Notes: generated by a model not told the origin, from the letters alone. A DNA stretch of 64,000 bases from Chitinophaga filiformis (GCF_023100805.1 NZ_CP095855.1:6551001-6615000), one strand, 5' to 3'; counted from the stretch's first letter, positions 52,043 through 61,826 are shown. Numbers and translations are program-made.

Positions 52043-52079
52043 AAAAAGGGAGTGTTTCAAATTGAACGCTCCCTTTTTG
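52043..52079 (+). terminator. Intrinsic terminator
   Basis: An A-rich GGGAG stem pairs with CTCCC (52043-52057 with about 52065-52079) with two wobble or mismatched positions and a TTTTT tail. It lies 23 bp after the stop of 51559-52020. Confidence 0.8.
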
Positions 52080-52152
52080 CTTCAGGTCCGGTAAACTTTA
52101 TTGACCAATATGGCAAATTCAAAGTTATCTTCGCGAAGTCAATCGGTAAAAA

Positions 52153-53016
52153 ATGTCAAAAAAGCGAAAATCCATTCCGGTAAATCCCATGGCAGACCAG
52201 TTTGGTTCAGGGATCGCCATCGAAAAATTTTCTGTTAAGGATTTTTACCTTATGGATATGGAGGAGGCCAAAAAGTCGCATCGTGAGGATGGGCATTCCT
52301 TCTTCCTGCTTGAAAAAGGGCGAGTTTCTCTTGAAATTGATTTTCAGAAGTATACGATGAAGCCCTTTTCTATTCTCTACCTCCATCCTGACCAGGTACA
52401 CCGCATCATCACCTTTGAAGATGTAAGCGTCAGTTGCTGGTCCATCAACAATGAAAACCTACACCCTGAATACCTGAAATTACTGGAAGAGATCACTCCG
52501 GCAAAACCGTTGGCATTGGAGAAAGAGACTTTTTCCCTTATTGCTGAAGCGGTATCACTTAACCTAAAACTTTTTGAACGAAAAAAAGATAAATTATATC
52601 ATTCGTTACTGAAAGACAGTTGCAATGCCCTGGTAGCCTTGGCTGCTTCTCAATATTTGGATCACGCTAAATCGACGAGCAAACCGACACGATTTGAAGT
52701 TGTCACCAAAGCTTTCAGGAAAGCACTGGAACATAACTACACGACAGCCAGGCGCCCTGCGGAATATGCACAAAAATTAAACATATCCGCACCTTACCTC
52801 AATGAGTGCGTAAGAAACATAACAGGTTATTCTGCTTCTCACCAGATACAGCAACGGATCATTTTAGAAGCAAAACGCCTACTCTCCCATTCCGATATAG
52901 CCGTAAAAGAAATTGCTGCACAATTAGGGTATGATGATTATCCCTACTTTTCACGATTCTTTACGAAAGCAACAGGGAAGACGCCTATAGCCTTTCGAAA
53001 CAAAAACCGCGATTAG
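52153..53016 (+). CDS. AraC-family transcriptional regulator
   Basis: This encodes 287 residues from ATG 52153. The N-terminal sensor (residues about 20-100) has HSFFLLEKGRVSLEIDFQKY and KPFSILYLHPDQVHRI, a typical AraC cupin. The DNA-binding end has AEYAQKLNISAPYLNECVRN and VKEIAAQLGYDDYPYFSRFF, then TPIAFRNK. It is 76 bp upstream of the FAD monooxygenase on the same strand, its likely target. A sequence near 52097 (GACCAATATGGCAAATTCA) is faintly like the operators at 20-24.5 kb, but the match is weak. Confidence 0.92.
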   Translation: MSKKRKSIPVNPMADQFGSGIAIEKFSVKDFYLMDMEEAKKSHREDGHSFFLLEKGRVSLEIDFQKYTMKPFSILYLHPDQVHRIITFEDVSVSCWSINNENLHPEYLKLLEEITPAKPLALEKETFSLIAEAVSLNLKLFERKKDKLYHSLLKDSCNALVALAASQYLDHAKSTSKPTRFEVVTKAFRKALEHNYTTARRPAEYAQKLNISAPYLNECVRNITGYSASHQIQQRIILEAKRLLSHSDIAVKEIAAQLGYDDYPYFSRFFTKATGKTPIAFRNKNRD

Positions 53017-53092
53017 TCCAATAACTACTTCGTATTACCATCATTTACCTTACCTATCCGCCATTACTTTGCACCAACTAAAAAGGTATAAG

Positions 53093-54202
53093 GTGAAATC
53101 ATTAACGAAAAAGAAAGTACTAATTTCAGGGGCAAGCATCGCCGGACTTTCAACAGCTTATTGGATGAACAGGTTGGGTTACAGCGTAACCGTAGTTGAA
53201 ATTGCCAATGCCCCCCGCATGGGTGGCACTGCAGTTGATATTCGTGGAAAAACAGTCGATGTTGTAAAGCGTATGGGGATTTTCCAGGAACTGCAATCAA
53301 ACGCATTACAGCTGAAAATGATCTCATTTAAAAATGCGGATAATGAGACGGTAAACTCGATTATGCTAAACACAGATGGCCCCAGTGATGAGATCGAAAT
53401 TGAACGATCCAAATTGGTGAGTATTCTGTTTGAGAACCTAAAAAACGATATCGCGTTTATTTTCAACAATAGCGTGACAGCCTTAAGTGAAACCCGGCAC
53501 GACATTAAAGCTACTTTTAAAGATGGCTCACAACAGGAGTTTGATCTTGTGTTTGGATGCGACGGCACACATTCAGGTATAAGAAAGATCTGGTTTGGCA
53601 ATGAATCGGAATACGCCCACTTTCTTGAAGCATACTTTTCCATCTCCATTGTTGACAAATTGCTGATAGAACAGAATACCATGCAATTTTACAATGTGCC
53701 TGGTAAGGCTTATATGCTCAATGCCTATAAAAACAAAACCGATATCATCTTCTGCTTTCTTTCAGAAAAAGAAATCCCCTACGATTACCGTGACACAGCG
53801 CAACAAAAGCAAATTATCCTGGAACAATTTTCCGGACAGGGATGGAGAACAGCTGAATTATTGGAAGAAGTGGCAGGTTCAAAGAATTTTTACTTCGATA
53901 AATTTTGCCAGGTAAAAATGCCGTCATGGACAAAAGGCAGGGTTGCCCTGGTGGGCGATGCGGCGTATTGCGCCTCGCCTGCTGCAGGAATGGGAGGTTC
54001 TTTGGCGATAGAAGGAGCAGCTGCATTGGCTGATGCTTTGCAAAAACATGAAGGGAATTTTGAACTAGCGTTCCAGGACTATAACAAAAACCTACGCCCG
54101 TTTATTGACGAAGTCCAGGCAGAAGCTGAATTTAATGTGAGAGAGAAATTTATTCCAAGGACCGAGGAAGCGATCCGGAAAAGGAACCTGGAAGGATTTT
54201 AA
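53093..54202 (+). CDS. FAD-dependent monooxygenase (PHBH/TetX-like fold)
   Basis: This encodes 369 residues from GTG 53093 (KSLTKKKVLISGASIAGLS); a TTG eight codons upstream is also in frame. The Rossmann FAD motif is ISGASIAGLSTAYWMNRLG (a GxSxAG variant of GxGxxG), with Glu at the end of strand two (VTVVE). The FAD/substrate motif FGCDGTHSGIRK and the flavin-ribityl motif RVALVGDAAYCASPAAGMGG (residues about 281-300) place it in group A flavin monooxygenases, a superfamily that includes TetX. It lacks any membrane segment. The substrate is unknown. It is preceded by an AraC regulator and lies about 1 kb from a TetA-like pump. Confidence 0.88.
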   Translation: MKSLTKKKVLISGASIAGLSTAYWMNRLGYSVTVVEIANAPRMGGTAVDIRGKTVDVVKRMGIFQELQSNALQLKMISFKNADNETVNSIMLNTDGPSDEIEIERSKLVSILFENLKNDIAFIFNNSVTALSETRHDIKATFKDGSQQEFDLVFGCDGTHSGIRKIWFGNESEYAHFLEAYFSISIVDKLLIEQNTMQFYNVPGKAYMLNAYKNKTDIIFCFLSEKEIPYDYRDTAQQKQIILEQFSGQGWRTAELLEEVAGSKNFYFDKFCQVKMPSWTKGRVALVGDAAYCASPAAGMGGSLAIEGAAALADALQKHEGNFELAFQDYNKNLRPFIDEVQAEAEFNVREKFIPRTEEAIRKRNLEGF

Positions 54203-54272
54203 TATTTAAAGGGAAAGGACCTTGTACCGGCTACCTGTCATAAGATAAAACATTCGTTCAATGTTTTAAAGT

Positions 54273-54306
54273 GATGCCAGATATGGAATAATCCATATCT
54301 GGCATC
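54273..54306. terminator. 15-bp hairpin after the monooxygenase gene
   Basis: A perfect inverted repeat (54273-54287 with 54292-54306) with a four-base loop lies 70 bp after the monooxygenase stop and 14 bp before the next start. No T run follows on the plus strand, so its termination strength is uncertain. Confidence 0.6.
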
Positions 54307-54320
54307 TATATTAAAAAAGT

Positions 54321-55040
54321 ATGCGAACCGGATTGATGTTTTCATTTATACTATTGTTCAGCTCCTGTTTCCGTGAGCCCCTGCCAATACACCATTTTAA
54401 CACCGGCGGATTCATGCTGGAAGATACCTGCCGTATTGCAAACGAATATATCCAATCATTTGAGGATGATGCATTTCCCATCTACTACATTGGCCAGATA
54501 AAGGACACTATCCGTATTGGCAGCCGGTATTGGCTGCGCCGGGAAAAGAGGTTCAAAGAATATCCTGAACATTGTATTTACAAGTATTCCAAATCTCATA
54601 TATCAGTGCAGGTAGATACATCATTTCCTGTATGCATGTCGCTGGAATATCTTAATGAGGAGAGATTAATAGACCGTTATTGTGATTCAAACCGTTACTA
54701 CCATGCTTCAACGGTCATTATACGTAACGTATCAGATACCGCTGTATCATTGGGGATTACCTTCAGTGTTTTCCAGATGCATAGAGAAATGCTGAACAGC
54801 AAGGGGCAATGGATAAAGGTGAGCGAGAAATTGTGCAAGGACTGGTTTTGCGCGACAGGGCAACCATGTATAAATCTATTACCGGGAGAGGTAATTGTGT
54901 CTAAAGTCACCCATTTTGCCGGGAAGTACGCTATACCCTGCCGGTTGTCCCTGGGGCGTTCTGATATACCCCAGGTCTACTCCAACATTTTTACAGAATA
55001 CATATCAGATGACTTACTACGCATAGTTGAAGCAGACTGA
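54321..55040 (+). CDS. Hypothetical lipoprotein
   Basis: This encodes 239 residues from ATG 54321. The lipobox FSFILLFSSCFRE puts a lipidated Cys near residue 16. The mature protein is beta-rich with a possible disulfide pair (CKDWFCATGQPC) and many aromatics. No domain is recognised. It lies between the FAD monooxygenase and the convergent MFS pump. Export to the periplasm or membrane is likely. Confidence 0.65.
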   Translation: MRTGLMFSFILLFSSCFREPLPIHHFNTGGFMLEDTCRIANEYIQSFEDDAFPIYYIGQIKDTIRIGSRYWLRREKRFKEYPEHCIYKYSKSHISVQVDTSFPVCMSLEYLNEERLIDRYCDSNRYYHASTVIIRNVSDTAVSLGITFSVFQMHREMLNSKGQWIKVSEKLCKDWFCATGQPCINLLPGEVIVSKVTHFAGKYAIPCRLSLGRSDIPQVYSNIFTEYISDDLLRIVEAD

Positions 55041-55175
55041 TTGAGGATATGCTCAAAAACGCGACAGAAGAATATCGCCGCCAATAGTCATTTGTCGGCC
55101 AAAACCAGGAAGAGGAAAGCCAATTGAGCACTCAATGATCAGCTTAGTCCCTATGCCACGGCAGTAAAAGAAGCT

Positions 55176-56369
55176 TTATGATCTATGCTTCATGTATACA
55201 ATAATTGCTGCCAGCATAATGACAGTCGCCGTTACGTACAACATACCCGGGCTATAAAAATAAATGGCGGCAGCGCAGAGCGGAACAAGCATATTGTTTA
55301 ATGCCTGCAGGCTTTGATTAACACCCTGCAATTTGCCCTGGTTGTTTTCTTCGACCAGTTGAGAGAGTTTTCCGTTATAGGTTGGATCAAATAAACCCTC
55401 CCCACAAATAATGCAGATGATAGCAATTGCAATAATGACTGCCGAATGTATGTAAATGCTTACGAGGATTGAGCTCAATCCGACTGTAACAGTAACTAAA
55501 CCCACTACTCCAATGCTCTTCTCATTGAAATGCTTTAATAACAGCGGCAACAAGACCGCCCGCACTACAATTTCACAAATGCCGACTAAAGTCAGGATGG
55601 CACCAATCCAGGCGGGCGTCCATTGGTAAACGTCTTTCAGGAAAACAGTTAAGTTAAACTGGAATATACTGAGGCTTATATAAAAGAGTATTCCTGTTAT
55701 CAGAAGCAACAATACTCCATTCAGGCTGAATACATCCCTGAAATGCGAAAATGTGTTAAAGCTGTTAAGCGATAAATGTTTTGTTCGCCTTTCAATGTTT
55801 AAAGATTCGGGCAATAGAAAGTAGGTTGCTAAAGCCGATAGCAGTATTAATCCGGCAGTAACAAAGAAAGGTAACCCAATGGAGATGCTCCCCAGCAATC
55901 CGCCCAGTGCCGGGCCGCCTATCTTTCCAATCCCCATTACAGCACCGATATATCCAAACCATTTAGCCCTTTCATCAGGTTGAGTGGTGTCAGCTATATA
56001 AGCGAACAGAATACTGATATTGCCTGCCGTAAGGCCGTCAATAATGCGCCCGAGAAAAAGCATCCATAAGGCCCCTCCTATCCCAAACAACACATAGCCG
56101 GCAACAGAGCCCAGCAGGCTTATAATAAGAATATATTTCCTTCCGTACCGATCACTCAATGCCCCAAAAGCAGGCGCCGCAAAGAAGGTACATGTAGCAA
56201 ATACGGACATCAGCAAACTCATTCCAACAACTACTTGCTGAGGCGGAAGATAATTCCCTACTAAAAAGGGTAAAAGCGGCAATACAATAGAAAGTCCGAT
56301 AGAATTCAATAACACGATCCCTATAATAATCCATAGCCTGTAATTTCTATATTTCATGTCCTGGCTCAT
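55176..56369 (-). CDS. TetA-like MFS efflux transporter
   Basis: A 397-residue 12-helix MFS protein of the DHA1 drug-antiporter type. The first helix (GIVLLNSIGLSIVLPLLPFLV) and the loop 2-3 signature PAFGALSDRYGRKYILI are characteristic of the TetA group. RIIDGLTAGNISILFAYIAD corresponds to motif C. It is predicted to export hydrophobic drugs in exchange for protons. It is divergent from the AraC gene 56451-57455 (81-bp shared promoter region), which probably regulates it. Resistance is not shown; many chromosomal relatives have other substrates. Confidence 0.9.
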   Translation of the reverse strand: MSQDMKYRNYRLWIIIGIVLLNSIGLSIVLPLLPFLVGNYLPPQQVVVGMSLLMSVFATCTFFAAPAFGALSDRYGRKYILIISLLGSVAGYVLFGIGGALWMLFLGRIIDGLTAGNISILFAYIADTTQPDERAKWFGYIGAVMGIGKIGGPALGGLLGSISIGLPFFVTAGLILLSALATYFLLPESLNIERRTKHLSLNSFNTFSHFRDVFSLNGVLLLLITGILFYISLSIFQFNLTVFLKDVYQWTPAWIGAILTLVGICEIVVRAVLLPLLLKHFNEKSIGVVGLVTVTVGLSSILVSIYIHSAVIIAIAIICIICGEGLFDPTYNGKLSQLVEENNQGKLQGVNQSLQALNNMLVPLCAAAIYFYSPGMLYVTATVIMLAAIIVYMKHRS

Positions 56370-56450
56370 TTATGATGCAAAATTGGACAGACACTTAGAG
56401 ATAAAATAGCTATCTTAGATCAATAAATATCTGCATAAGACCAAATTGCA

Positions 56451-57455
56451 ATGAAAAACGATATGTTAGCGTCTGTTCCCGGTATTTTAACAGCGCTTGC
56501 TGGTCTACTGGGTACAGAAATAAAGAACAGAAGGCTGGAAATTCCTCCAAAGTTTGGCAAGGGATATTGCAGGGGATTTGTTTTTAACAGGCATATCAGG
56601 ATGCTTGTTAGTAATTATGAGCTAAAAGAAGATATTGTTATTAAAAATCCACAAGTCAATATTCCCGGAAGAATGATATTCTTTAAGTTTCAAAATATCT
56701 TCCCGGCAACGGAACAATCCCCGACAGAAAAGCATCCGGTACAAACACCTTCTGTATTAATTGCAACCAGCCGTTTGAATACCGACGACTTTATATCAAT
56801 TCACAGCAATACTGCAACGATCAATATTGAGGTAGATGCAGATTATCTGAATGAACAATTTGATCTACCCGGAAAATCCCCGGTTTTACAAAGCCTGTTA
56901 CAGAACACACAACCCTTGTTATTTGAACAGCTTATCTATCCTTCTTTGCAGAAAATCGTGGATGACATAAGAACCGAATCCGTTAGTGAAACTTTTGAAC
57001 TTTTTTACCTGAGAATTAAGGCAGAGGATCTGGTTTGCCGCTTGTTAATGGAACTCGAAACACGTAGCGAAACACATCTTTATGCTTTAAACAACAGCGA
57101 TGTTGAAACCATTTATAAGGTAAAAGAACAGATCCTCAGCGATCTGCAAACGCCGCCTTCGATCAATCAGTTAGCTAAGTATGCAAGTATGAGCCCCACG
57201 AAGCTGAAACGCATATTTAAACAGGTTTTCGGCAACAGCATTTTCAGGTATTACCAGGAATTCCGGATGAAAGAAGCAGTCCGTTTATTGCAGGAAAACA
57301 GGCTATCTGTCTCTGAAGTTGGGTACGAACTAGGCTTCACTAACCTCAGTCATTTTTCGAAGGTCTTTGAAGAGCATGTTGGCATGAAACCTAAAAAGTA
57401 TTCAAGCAGTTACTCGTCTATGGCTCACAGTAAAAAGCGCAAAAAGGATGTTTGA
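56451..57455 (+). CDS. AraC-family transcriptional regulator, divergent from the MFS pump
   Basis: This encodes 334 residues from ATG 56451 (MKNDMLASVPG). The N-terminal ~200 residues are a sensor with beta and helical segments (RHIRMLVSNYELKEDIVIKN; then helix SLQKIVDDIRTE). The C-terminal double HTH reads INQLAKYASMSPTKLKRIFK and VSEVGYELGFTNLSHFSKVF, followed by KPKKYSSSY. It resembles PchR-type regulators in the N-terminal plan. It shares an 81-bp intergenic region with the TetA-like pump gene and likely controls it. Confidence 0.9.
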   Translation: MKNDMLASVPGILTALAGLLGTEIKNRRLEIPPKFGKGYCRGFVFNRHIRMLVSNYELKEDIVIKNPQVNIPGRMIFFKFQNIFPATEQSPTEKHPVQTPSVLIATSRLNTDDFISIHSNTATINIEVDADYLNEQFDLPGKSPVLQSLLQNTQPLLFEQLIYPSLQKIVDDIRTESVSETFELFYLRIKAEDLVCRLLMELETRSETHLYALNNSDVETIYKVKEQILSDLQTPPSINQLAKYASMSPTKLKRIFKQVFGNSIFRYYQEFRMKEAVRLLQENRLSVSEVGYELGFTNLSHFSKVFEEHVGMKPKKYSSSYSSMAHSKKRKKDV

Positions 57456-57634
57456 TGGCTGTTGCAGGGAATTTAAAACGGTCTGACCCTGTCCGTTATT
57501 TCAACAAGGAGAGAGAATTACAACAAAGTATAAATAATTTATAAAGCGTGATATTTACAATTCAGTACAAAATAGTAGATTGCGGCTAACTAAATCTGAT
57601 CCCTATCAATCTCCTATCCGTTTTTAAGTACTTT

Positions 57635-58546
57635 ATGCAGAAAAAGCAGAAATTGTTTATCCCTGAAGATTATACCGAGTTTTTTTACTGGGTGAAGGAA
57701 AGAACTGAAACATTCTGGAACAAAAGCAATTCTTCAGACGATACCGATGAATATTACTGTCCTGAATGGGCAGTAGGCGCGAAATGGATCGGAATGACCG
57801 ATGAACAGATCGATGCCACGGAAGCAAAGTACGGTATTACCTTTATGCCGGAGCATAGAGCATTCTTACGCATCCTGCATACCATAGACAGGAAAGTGAT
57901 AAACGAGTATGAAGAAGAAGGTGAAACCAACACTTATCAAAGCTCTTTCTTCTATAACTGGCTGGAAGATGAGGAGGAAATCGTATCCAGATTGGACTGG
58001 CCTTATCGTACAATATTTGAGGATGTATCACCAGCCAAGGGCGTATGGTTAAAGTCCTGGGGAACCAGACCGGCGTCAGTAGAAGACAGGGAACGCATCT
58101 TTGCCGATTGGTATGCTAAAGCGCCCAAATTACTACCACTTAGATCACACAGATTTCTTGTTAGCCAGGCTGATTTGGCCGACCGTCCGGTACTATCTGT
58201 TTATGGGTCTGATACCATCATTTACGGATGGGATCTGCGTTTGTATCTGCTGAAAGAAATCACAGATCATCTGGATCTCTATGTACCAGTATTTGATGAG
58301 GAAGATCAGTGTTATTATACTGAGTACAGAGATGAATTAACGCAGGTATTTGACCTTGCACGACAGCAATTACCGGGTAAAGATATTCCTTATTGGAAGG
58401 AATTGATACTGTATTGGAGCTCAGGATGGTCTAATTTTGGATTGACGCCTCCGGGCGATAATGGAGAAACGATCCGGCCTATCATGCCTACATATGTACC
58501 GGAAGACCAGGAGCCCACTCAGAAAACGTTCAGATCATTTGAATAA
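57635..58546 (+). CDS. Probable SMI1/KNR4 (SUKH) domain protein
   Basis: This encodes 303 residues from ATG 57635. The segment WIGMTDEQIDATEAKYGITF followed by MPEHRAFLRILHTIDR matches the start of the SUKH/SMI1-KNR4 fold, a family used widely as immunity proteins against secreted toxins. The remainder is rich in W, Y and acidic residues (YCPEWAVGAKW, WKELILYWSSGWSNFGL), with no signal peptide. No toxin or secretion gene lies next to it. The assignment is by pattern only. Confidence 0.65.
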   Translation: MQKKQKLFIPEDYTEFFYWVKERTETFWNKSNSSDDTDEYYCPEWAVGAKWIGMTDEQIDATEAKYGITFMPEHRAFLRILHTIDRKVINEYEEEGETNTYQSSFFYNWLEDEEEIVSRLDWPYRTIFEDVSPAKGVWLKSWGTRPASVEDRERIFADWYAKAPKLLPLRSHRFLVSQADLADRPVLSVYGSDTIIYGWDLRLYLLKEITDHLDLYVPVFDEEDQCYYTEYRDELTQVFDLARQQLPGKDIPYWKELILYWSSGWSNFGLTPPGDNGETIRPIMPTYVPEDQEPTQKTFRSFE

Positions 58547-58624
58547 AAAAACATTCCTTGATTTACATACAAGTTTCAGTGGTTTGCATACATGCACGCA
58601 ATCTGACCTACCGATCTTTGGATC

Positions 58625-59629
58625 ATGGAAATAAAACAAATAGCATTGGGCAGCCAGGGATTGGTTGTGCCAAAGATCGGCCTGGGCTGTATGGGCATGA
58701 CGGGCTTTGAAGAAGGACATATGTATGGGCCTGCGGATGAGCGGGAAGCCATCGCGACTATTCACCGTTCACTCGAGCTGGGCGGTAATTTTTTGGATAC
58801 TGCTGATCTGTACGGGCCGCTGAAAAATGAGCAGCTCATTGCGAAAGCCATCAGCGGCAAACGCGATCAGTATATCTTAGCCACCAAGTTTGGCTGGGAA
58901 ATCGACGACAACAATAAAGTAACCTGGGCCATCAATGGTAAAAGGGATTACGTCAAGAAATCTTTAGAGCGTTCGCTAAAGAACCTCAATACCGATTACA
59001 TTGATCTGTATTATCTGCACCGCCTGGACAAAAACACGCCAATCGAGGAAACGGTTGATGCCATGGCCGGGCTGGTTAAAGAAGGTAAAGTGGGTTACAT
59101 CGGTCTGTCAGAGGTATCTTCTGAAACGGTTAAGCGGGCGCATGCCGTGCATCCCATCACGGCAGTACAAAGCGAGTATTCTTTATTTGAACGAACGGTG
59201 GAAGAACGCGGGGTGTTAGCAACATTAAATGAACTGGGTGTAGGTTTTGTAGCCTACTCTCCCCTGGGCCGTGGCTTTTTATCCGGACAGATCAAAAGCA
59301 TCGACGACCTGCCGGAGAACGATTTCCGCAGAGCGATCCCCCGTTTCCAGGGTGAAATGTTCAATAAGAATATTGAATTGGTTAAGGCGATTGAAGCTAT
59401 GGCTGAGGCGAAGAACGTCACTTCTTCGCAGCTGGCTTTAGCCTGGATCATGAGCAAGGGGATCTTACCGATCCCGGGAACGAAACGCAGAAAGTACCTG
59501 GAACAAAACCTTGCGGCGACCACTATTGAGCTGACGGAGGCGGATCTTTCACAACTGGAAAGCATCGTGCCCTTGGGTACAGACACAGGCGCACCTTATG
59601 ACGAATTCAGTATGGGCTTAATTGATTAA
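58625..59629 (+). CDS. Aldo/keto reductase (AKR13-like)
   Basis: A 334-residue NADPH-dependent oxidoreductase with an (alpha/beta)8 barrel. Catalytic positions are visible: FLDTADLYGP (Asp and Tyr), LATKFGW (Lys) and YYLHRLD (His). The NADP-binding end is MSKGILPIPGTKRRKYLEQN. The start (QGLVVPKIGLGCMGM) is typical of AKR13/YhdN-like enzymes that reduce aldehydes or ketones. It lies directly before the AraC regulator 59638-60525 (eight bp gap), a frequent Bacteroidetes pairing for detoxification of aldehydes. The substrate is unknown. Confidence 0.95.
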   Translation: MEIKQIALGSQGLVVPKIGLGCMGMTGFEEGHMYGPADEREAIATIHRSLELGGNFLDTADLYGPLKNEQLIAKAISGKRDQYILATKFGWEIDDNNKVTWAINGKRDYVKKSLERSLKNLNTDYIDLYYLHRLDKNTPIEETVDAMAGLVKEGKVGYIGLSEVSSETVKRAHAVHPITAVQSEYSLFERTVEERGVLATLNELGVGFVAYSPLGRGFLSGQIKSIDDLPENDFRRAIPRFQGEMFNKNIELVKAIEAMAEAKNVTSSQLALAWIMSKGILPIPGTKRRKYLEQNLAATTIELTEADLSQLESIVPLGTDTGAPYDEFSMGLID

Positions 59630-59637
59630 TTTTGTTT

Positions 59638-60525
59638 ATGAACTCCATCAACTCCATATCAGCATTTCACCGGTTGCTGTCATTGCCGGAACCTCGCCAC
59701 CCGCTGGTGAGCGTGATCAATCTGGCGGAAAGTGTCTTCTTGGAAGACCCGATCTGGAAAGGTTTCGTTAACCGCTTTTATTGCGTGGCGCTCAAACGCG
59801 ATGCCAAAGGCAAGATCAGGTACGGACAGCAGCATTATGATTACGATAAAGGAGTATTGAGTTTTACCGCCCCCAACCAGGTGCAACAACTGGACCTGCA
59901 AAATATGGAATGCGGGTCCGGTTATCTCCTCATCTTCCACCCGGACTTCCTGTTACAGCATACGCTGGCGAACAGTATTCATCAATACGGTTTTTTCGAT
60001 TACGCGGTTAACGAAGCGCTGCACCTGTCGACCGAGGAAGAAGATGACCTGATCACGATCCTCCATAAAATTGATAAGGAGTGCCAGCATATCGATAAGC
60101 ATACCCAGGAGATCATTCTGACGCAGATCGAGAGCCTGTTAAAATACTCCAACCGTTTTTACGAGCGGCAGTTTTTGACCCGCAAGAATAATAATTCAGC
60201 ACTACTGACCAGGTTCGAGCAGTTGATCGATGACTACTTTAACAGCGACGTACAGGGGTTGCTCACGGTACAATATATTGCTGCGCAGATGAACCTGTCG
60301 CCGAACTACCTGAGTGACCTGCTTCGGGTTCATACCGGGCAGAACACACAGCAGCATATTCATGAAAAACTGATCGCGAAAGCCAAAGAAAAACTTTCTA
60401 CGACCAATCTTTCGGTCAGCGAGATCGCCTATGCCCTGGGCTTTGAGCATGCGCAATCGTTTAGCACACTTTTCAAAAAGAAGACGAATTTGTCGCCGCT
60501 GGAATTCCGTCAGGCTTTTAACTGA
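59638..60525 (+). CDS. AraC-family transcriptional regulator
   Basis: This encodes 295 residues from ATG 59638 (MNSINSISAFHRLL), two codons after an in-frame TTG. The sensor half is a cupin-like region (residues about 40-105). The C-terminal double HTH reads VQYIAAQMNLSPNYLSDLLR and VSEIAYALGFEHAQSFSTLF, ending SPLEFRQAF. It is co-transcribed with the aldo/keto reductase and probably autoregulates the pair. Confidence 0.92.
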   Translation: MNSINSISAFHRLLSLPEPRHPLVSVINLAESVFLEDPIWKGFVNRFYCVALKRDAKGKIRYGQQHYDYDKGVLSFTAPNQVQQLDLQNMECGSGYLLIFHPDFLLQHTLANSIHQYGFFDYAVNEALHLSTEEEDDLITILHKIDKECQHIDKHTQEIILTQIESLLKYSNRFYERQFLTRKNNNSALLTRFEQLIDDYFNSDVQGLLTVQYIAAQMNLSPNYLSDLLRVHTGQNTQQHIHEKLIAKAKEKLSTTNLSVSEIAYALGFEHAQSFSTLFKKKTNLSPLEFRQAFN

Positions 60526-60649
60526 TTACCGGGAACAAGCTTGAAATCCAACTATGCAAATGACGACATCGTAATGCAATGTAGCGTAAGGAAAAAGGCG
60601 GTTATGATTGGGCCCTTTTGTCTGCTGACAACCAGAGATAATTTACCTC

Positions 60650-61489
60650 CTAACGAGGAGATAAGCCAAGTCGCCTGAATACATCTGCAAGCGCAGATGC
60701 AATGACAGCATTTCCTTTATCTGATGGATGTAATCCGTCATATGTAAGGTTTACAGCATCCAGTGGGTAAGGATATTCGTCATTTTCAGGATTGAATGGT
60801 ATGCCTACAAATGCCGGGTAAGTATAATTAACATATTTACCATCTTTGGGATTTTTCAGACGTTTAAACTTTACCATGTTTTCCAGTTTAAGCAGTGGAT
60901 GATGATACAGGTCAACGACCGGAATCTTTTCATAGCGTCCGATGGTCAAAACCGCATTTGCAAATTCCTCCAGGCTTTGCCCGTTCTTCTTCTGGTAGGA
61001 ACCGAAGGCATTATTTTTAGCGTCTGCGATATAAATAAAATCGTTACGCTGCATGGGTGTGATCAATACGATCTTTGCCCCGGGATTCAGTTGGCGGATC
61101 TTACTGATAATGATCCGGAAGGAGCCATAAACTGTTGTATTCCCGCTGTCGTGCTGATAGTCATCTATCTTTCCTACCGGTCTGCCCTGCCACCAGTCAT
61201 TTGTACCAAGAAAAACAGTATATACATCCGCTTTAACCAGACCGAGATTATCAATGTTACCGGCAATTGCACCTGATGTCCATCCGTTATGACCCTGATT
61301 GATATATTTCAGATTGGGTAATATCTCATTCAGGCGGGTTAAATAGCCCTTAGATACCCTGTTACCGGTTTCATCCGGATGGTCGTTGAGATAGGTGATG
61401 GAATCGCCGATAGCTACCCAGGTTAATTCTTTCTCCCTGAATGAACACAGTAAAATTATGGCAAGTAATATTGGTAAATACTTTTTCAT
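60650..61489 (-). CDS. SGNH/GDSL hydrolase, exported
   Basis: This encodes 279 residues from ATG 61487-61489 (MKKYLPILLAIILLCS); the longer frame upstream adds a non-signal stretch. The signal peptide is followed by the SGNH blocks: WVAIGDSITYLN (Ser nucleophile), NQGHNGWTSG (block II Gly), YTVFLGTNDWW (block III Asn) and YDGLHPSDKGN (block V Asp/His). It is a small single-domain esterase, probably periplasmic. It differs from the larger T9SS enzyme at 48284 in lacking lectin-like and sorting domains. The substrate is unknown. Confidence 0.9.
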   Translation of the reverse strand: MKKYLPILLAIILLCSFREKELTWVAIGDSITYLNDHPDETGNRVSKGYLTRLNEILPNLKYINQGHNGWTSGAIAGNIDNLGLVKADVYTVFLGTNDWWQGRPVGKIDDYQHDSGNTTVYGSFRIIISKIRQLNPGAKIVLITPMQRNDFIYIADAKNNAFGSYQKKNGQSLEEFANAVLTIGRYEKIPVVDLYHHPLLKLENMVKFKRLKNPKDGKYVNYTYPAFVGIPFNPENDEYPYPLDAVNLTYDGLHPSDKGNAVIASALADVFRRLGLSPR

Positions 61490-61791
61490 ATGCCTTTTTA
61501 AAACTTCAAATATTTGAGCGTTGATGAAACGCTGGTAGAATATTGTAATCTTCAAGTGTTAATACTATTTTCGGCGCTTTTTGTCTTATACCGTATAAAC
61601 TGCAATGTTTATGTTAATTATCCCTGTGCTATCGTAAGCCGGTAAGTTAGCATTATTTTGCTGGCTTGCAACTGCCCACTAAAAATGAAAACCTGACGCT
61701 GTTTAAGTGCAGAAAATGGATCATTACAAGCTTTTACACCATGAATATAATAAGTAGAGAGGTAATTCCCATTTACTTTAAGCATTCAATT

Positions 61792-61826
61792 AAAAAGCCT
61801 TCAGAATACATCTAAAGGCTTTTATT
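61792..61826. terminator. Bidirectional hairpin terminator
   Basis: The stem AAAAGCCTT (61793-61801) pairs with AAGGCTTTT (61815-61823), with A and T runs on both sides. It separates the SGNH gene region from the transposase remnant. Confidence 0.75.

Noticed and set aside
52097-52122. Fourth copy of the AraC operator
   Set aside because: Only CAATATGGC and a few flanking bases are shared, and the spacing does not fit the three clear copies.
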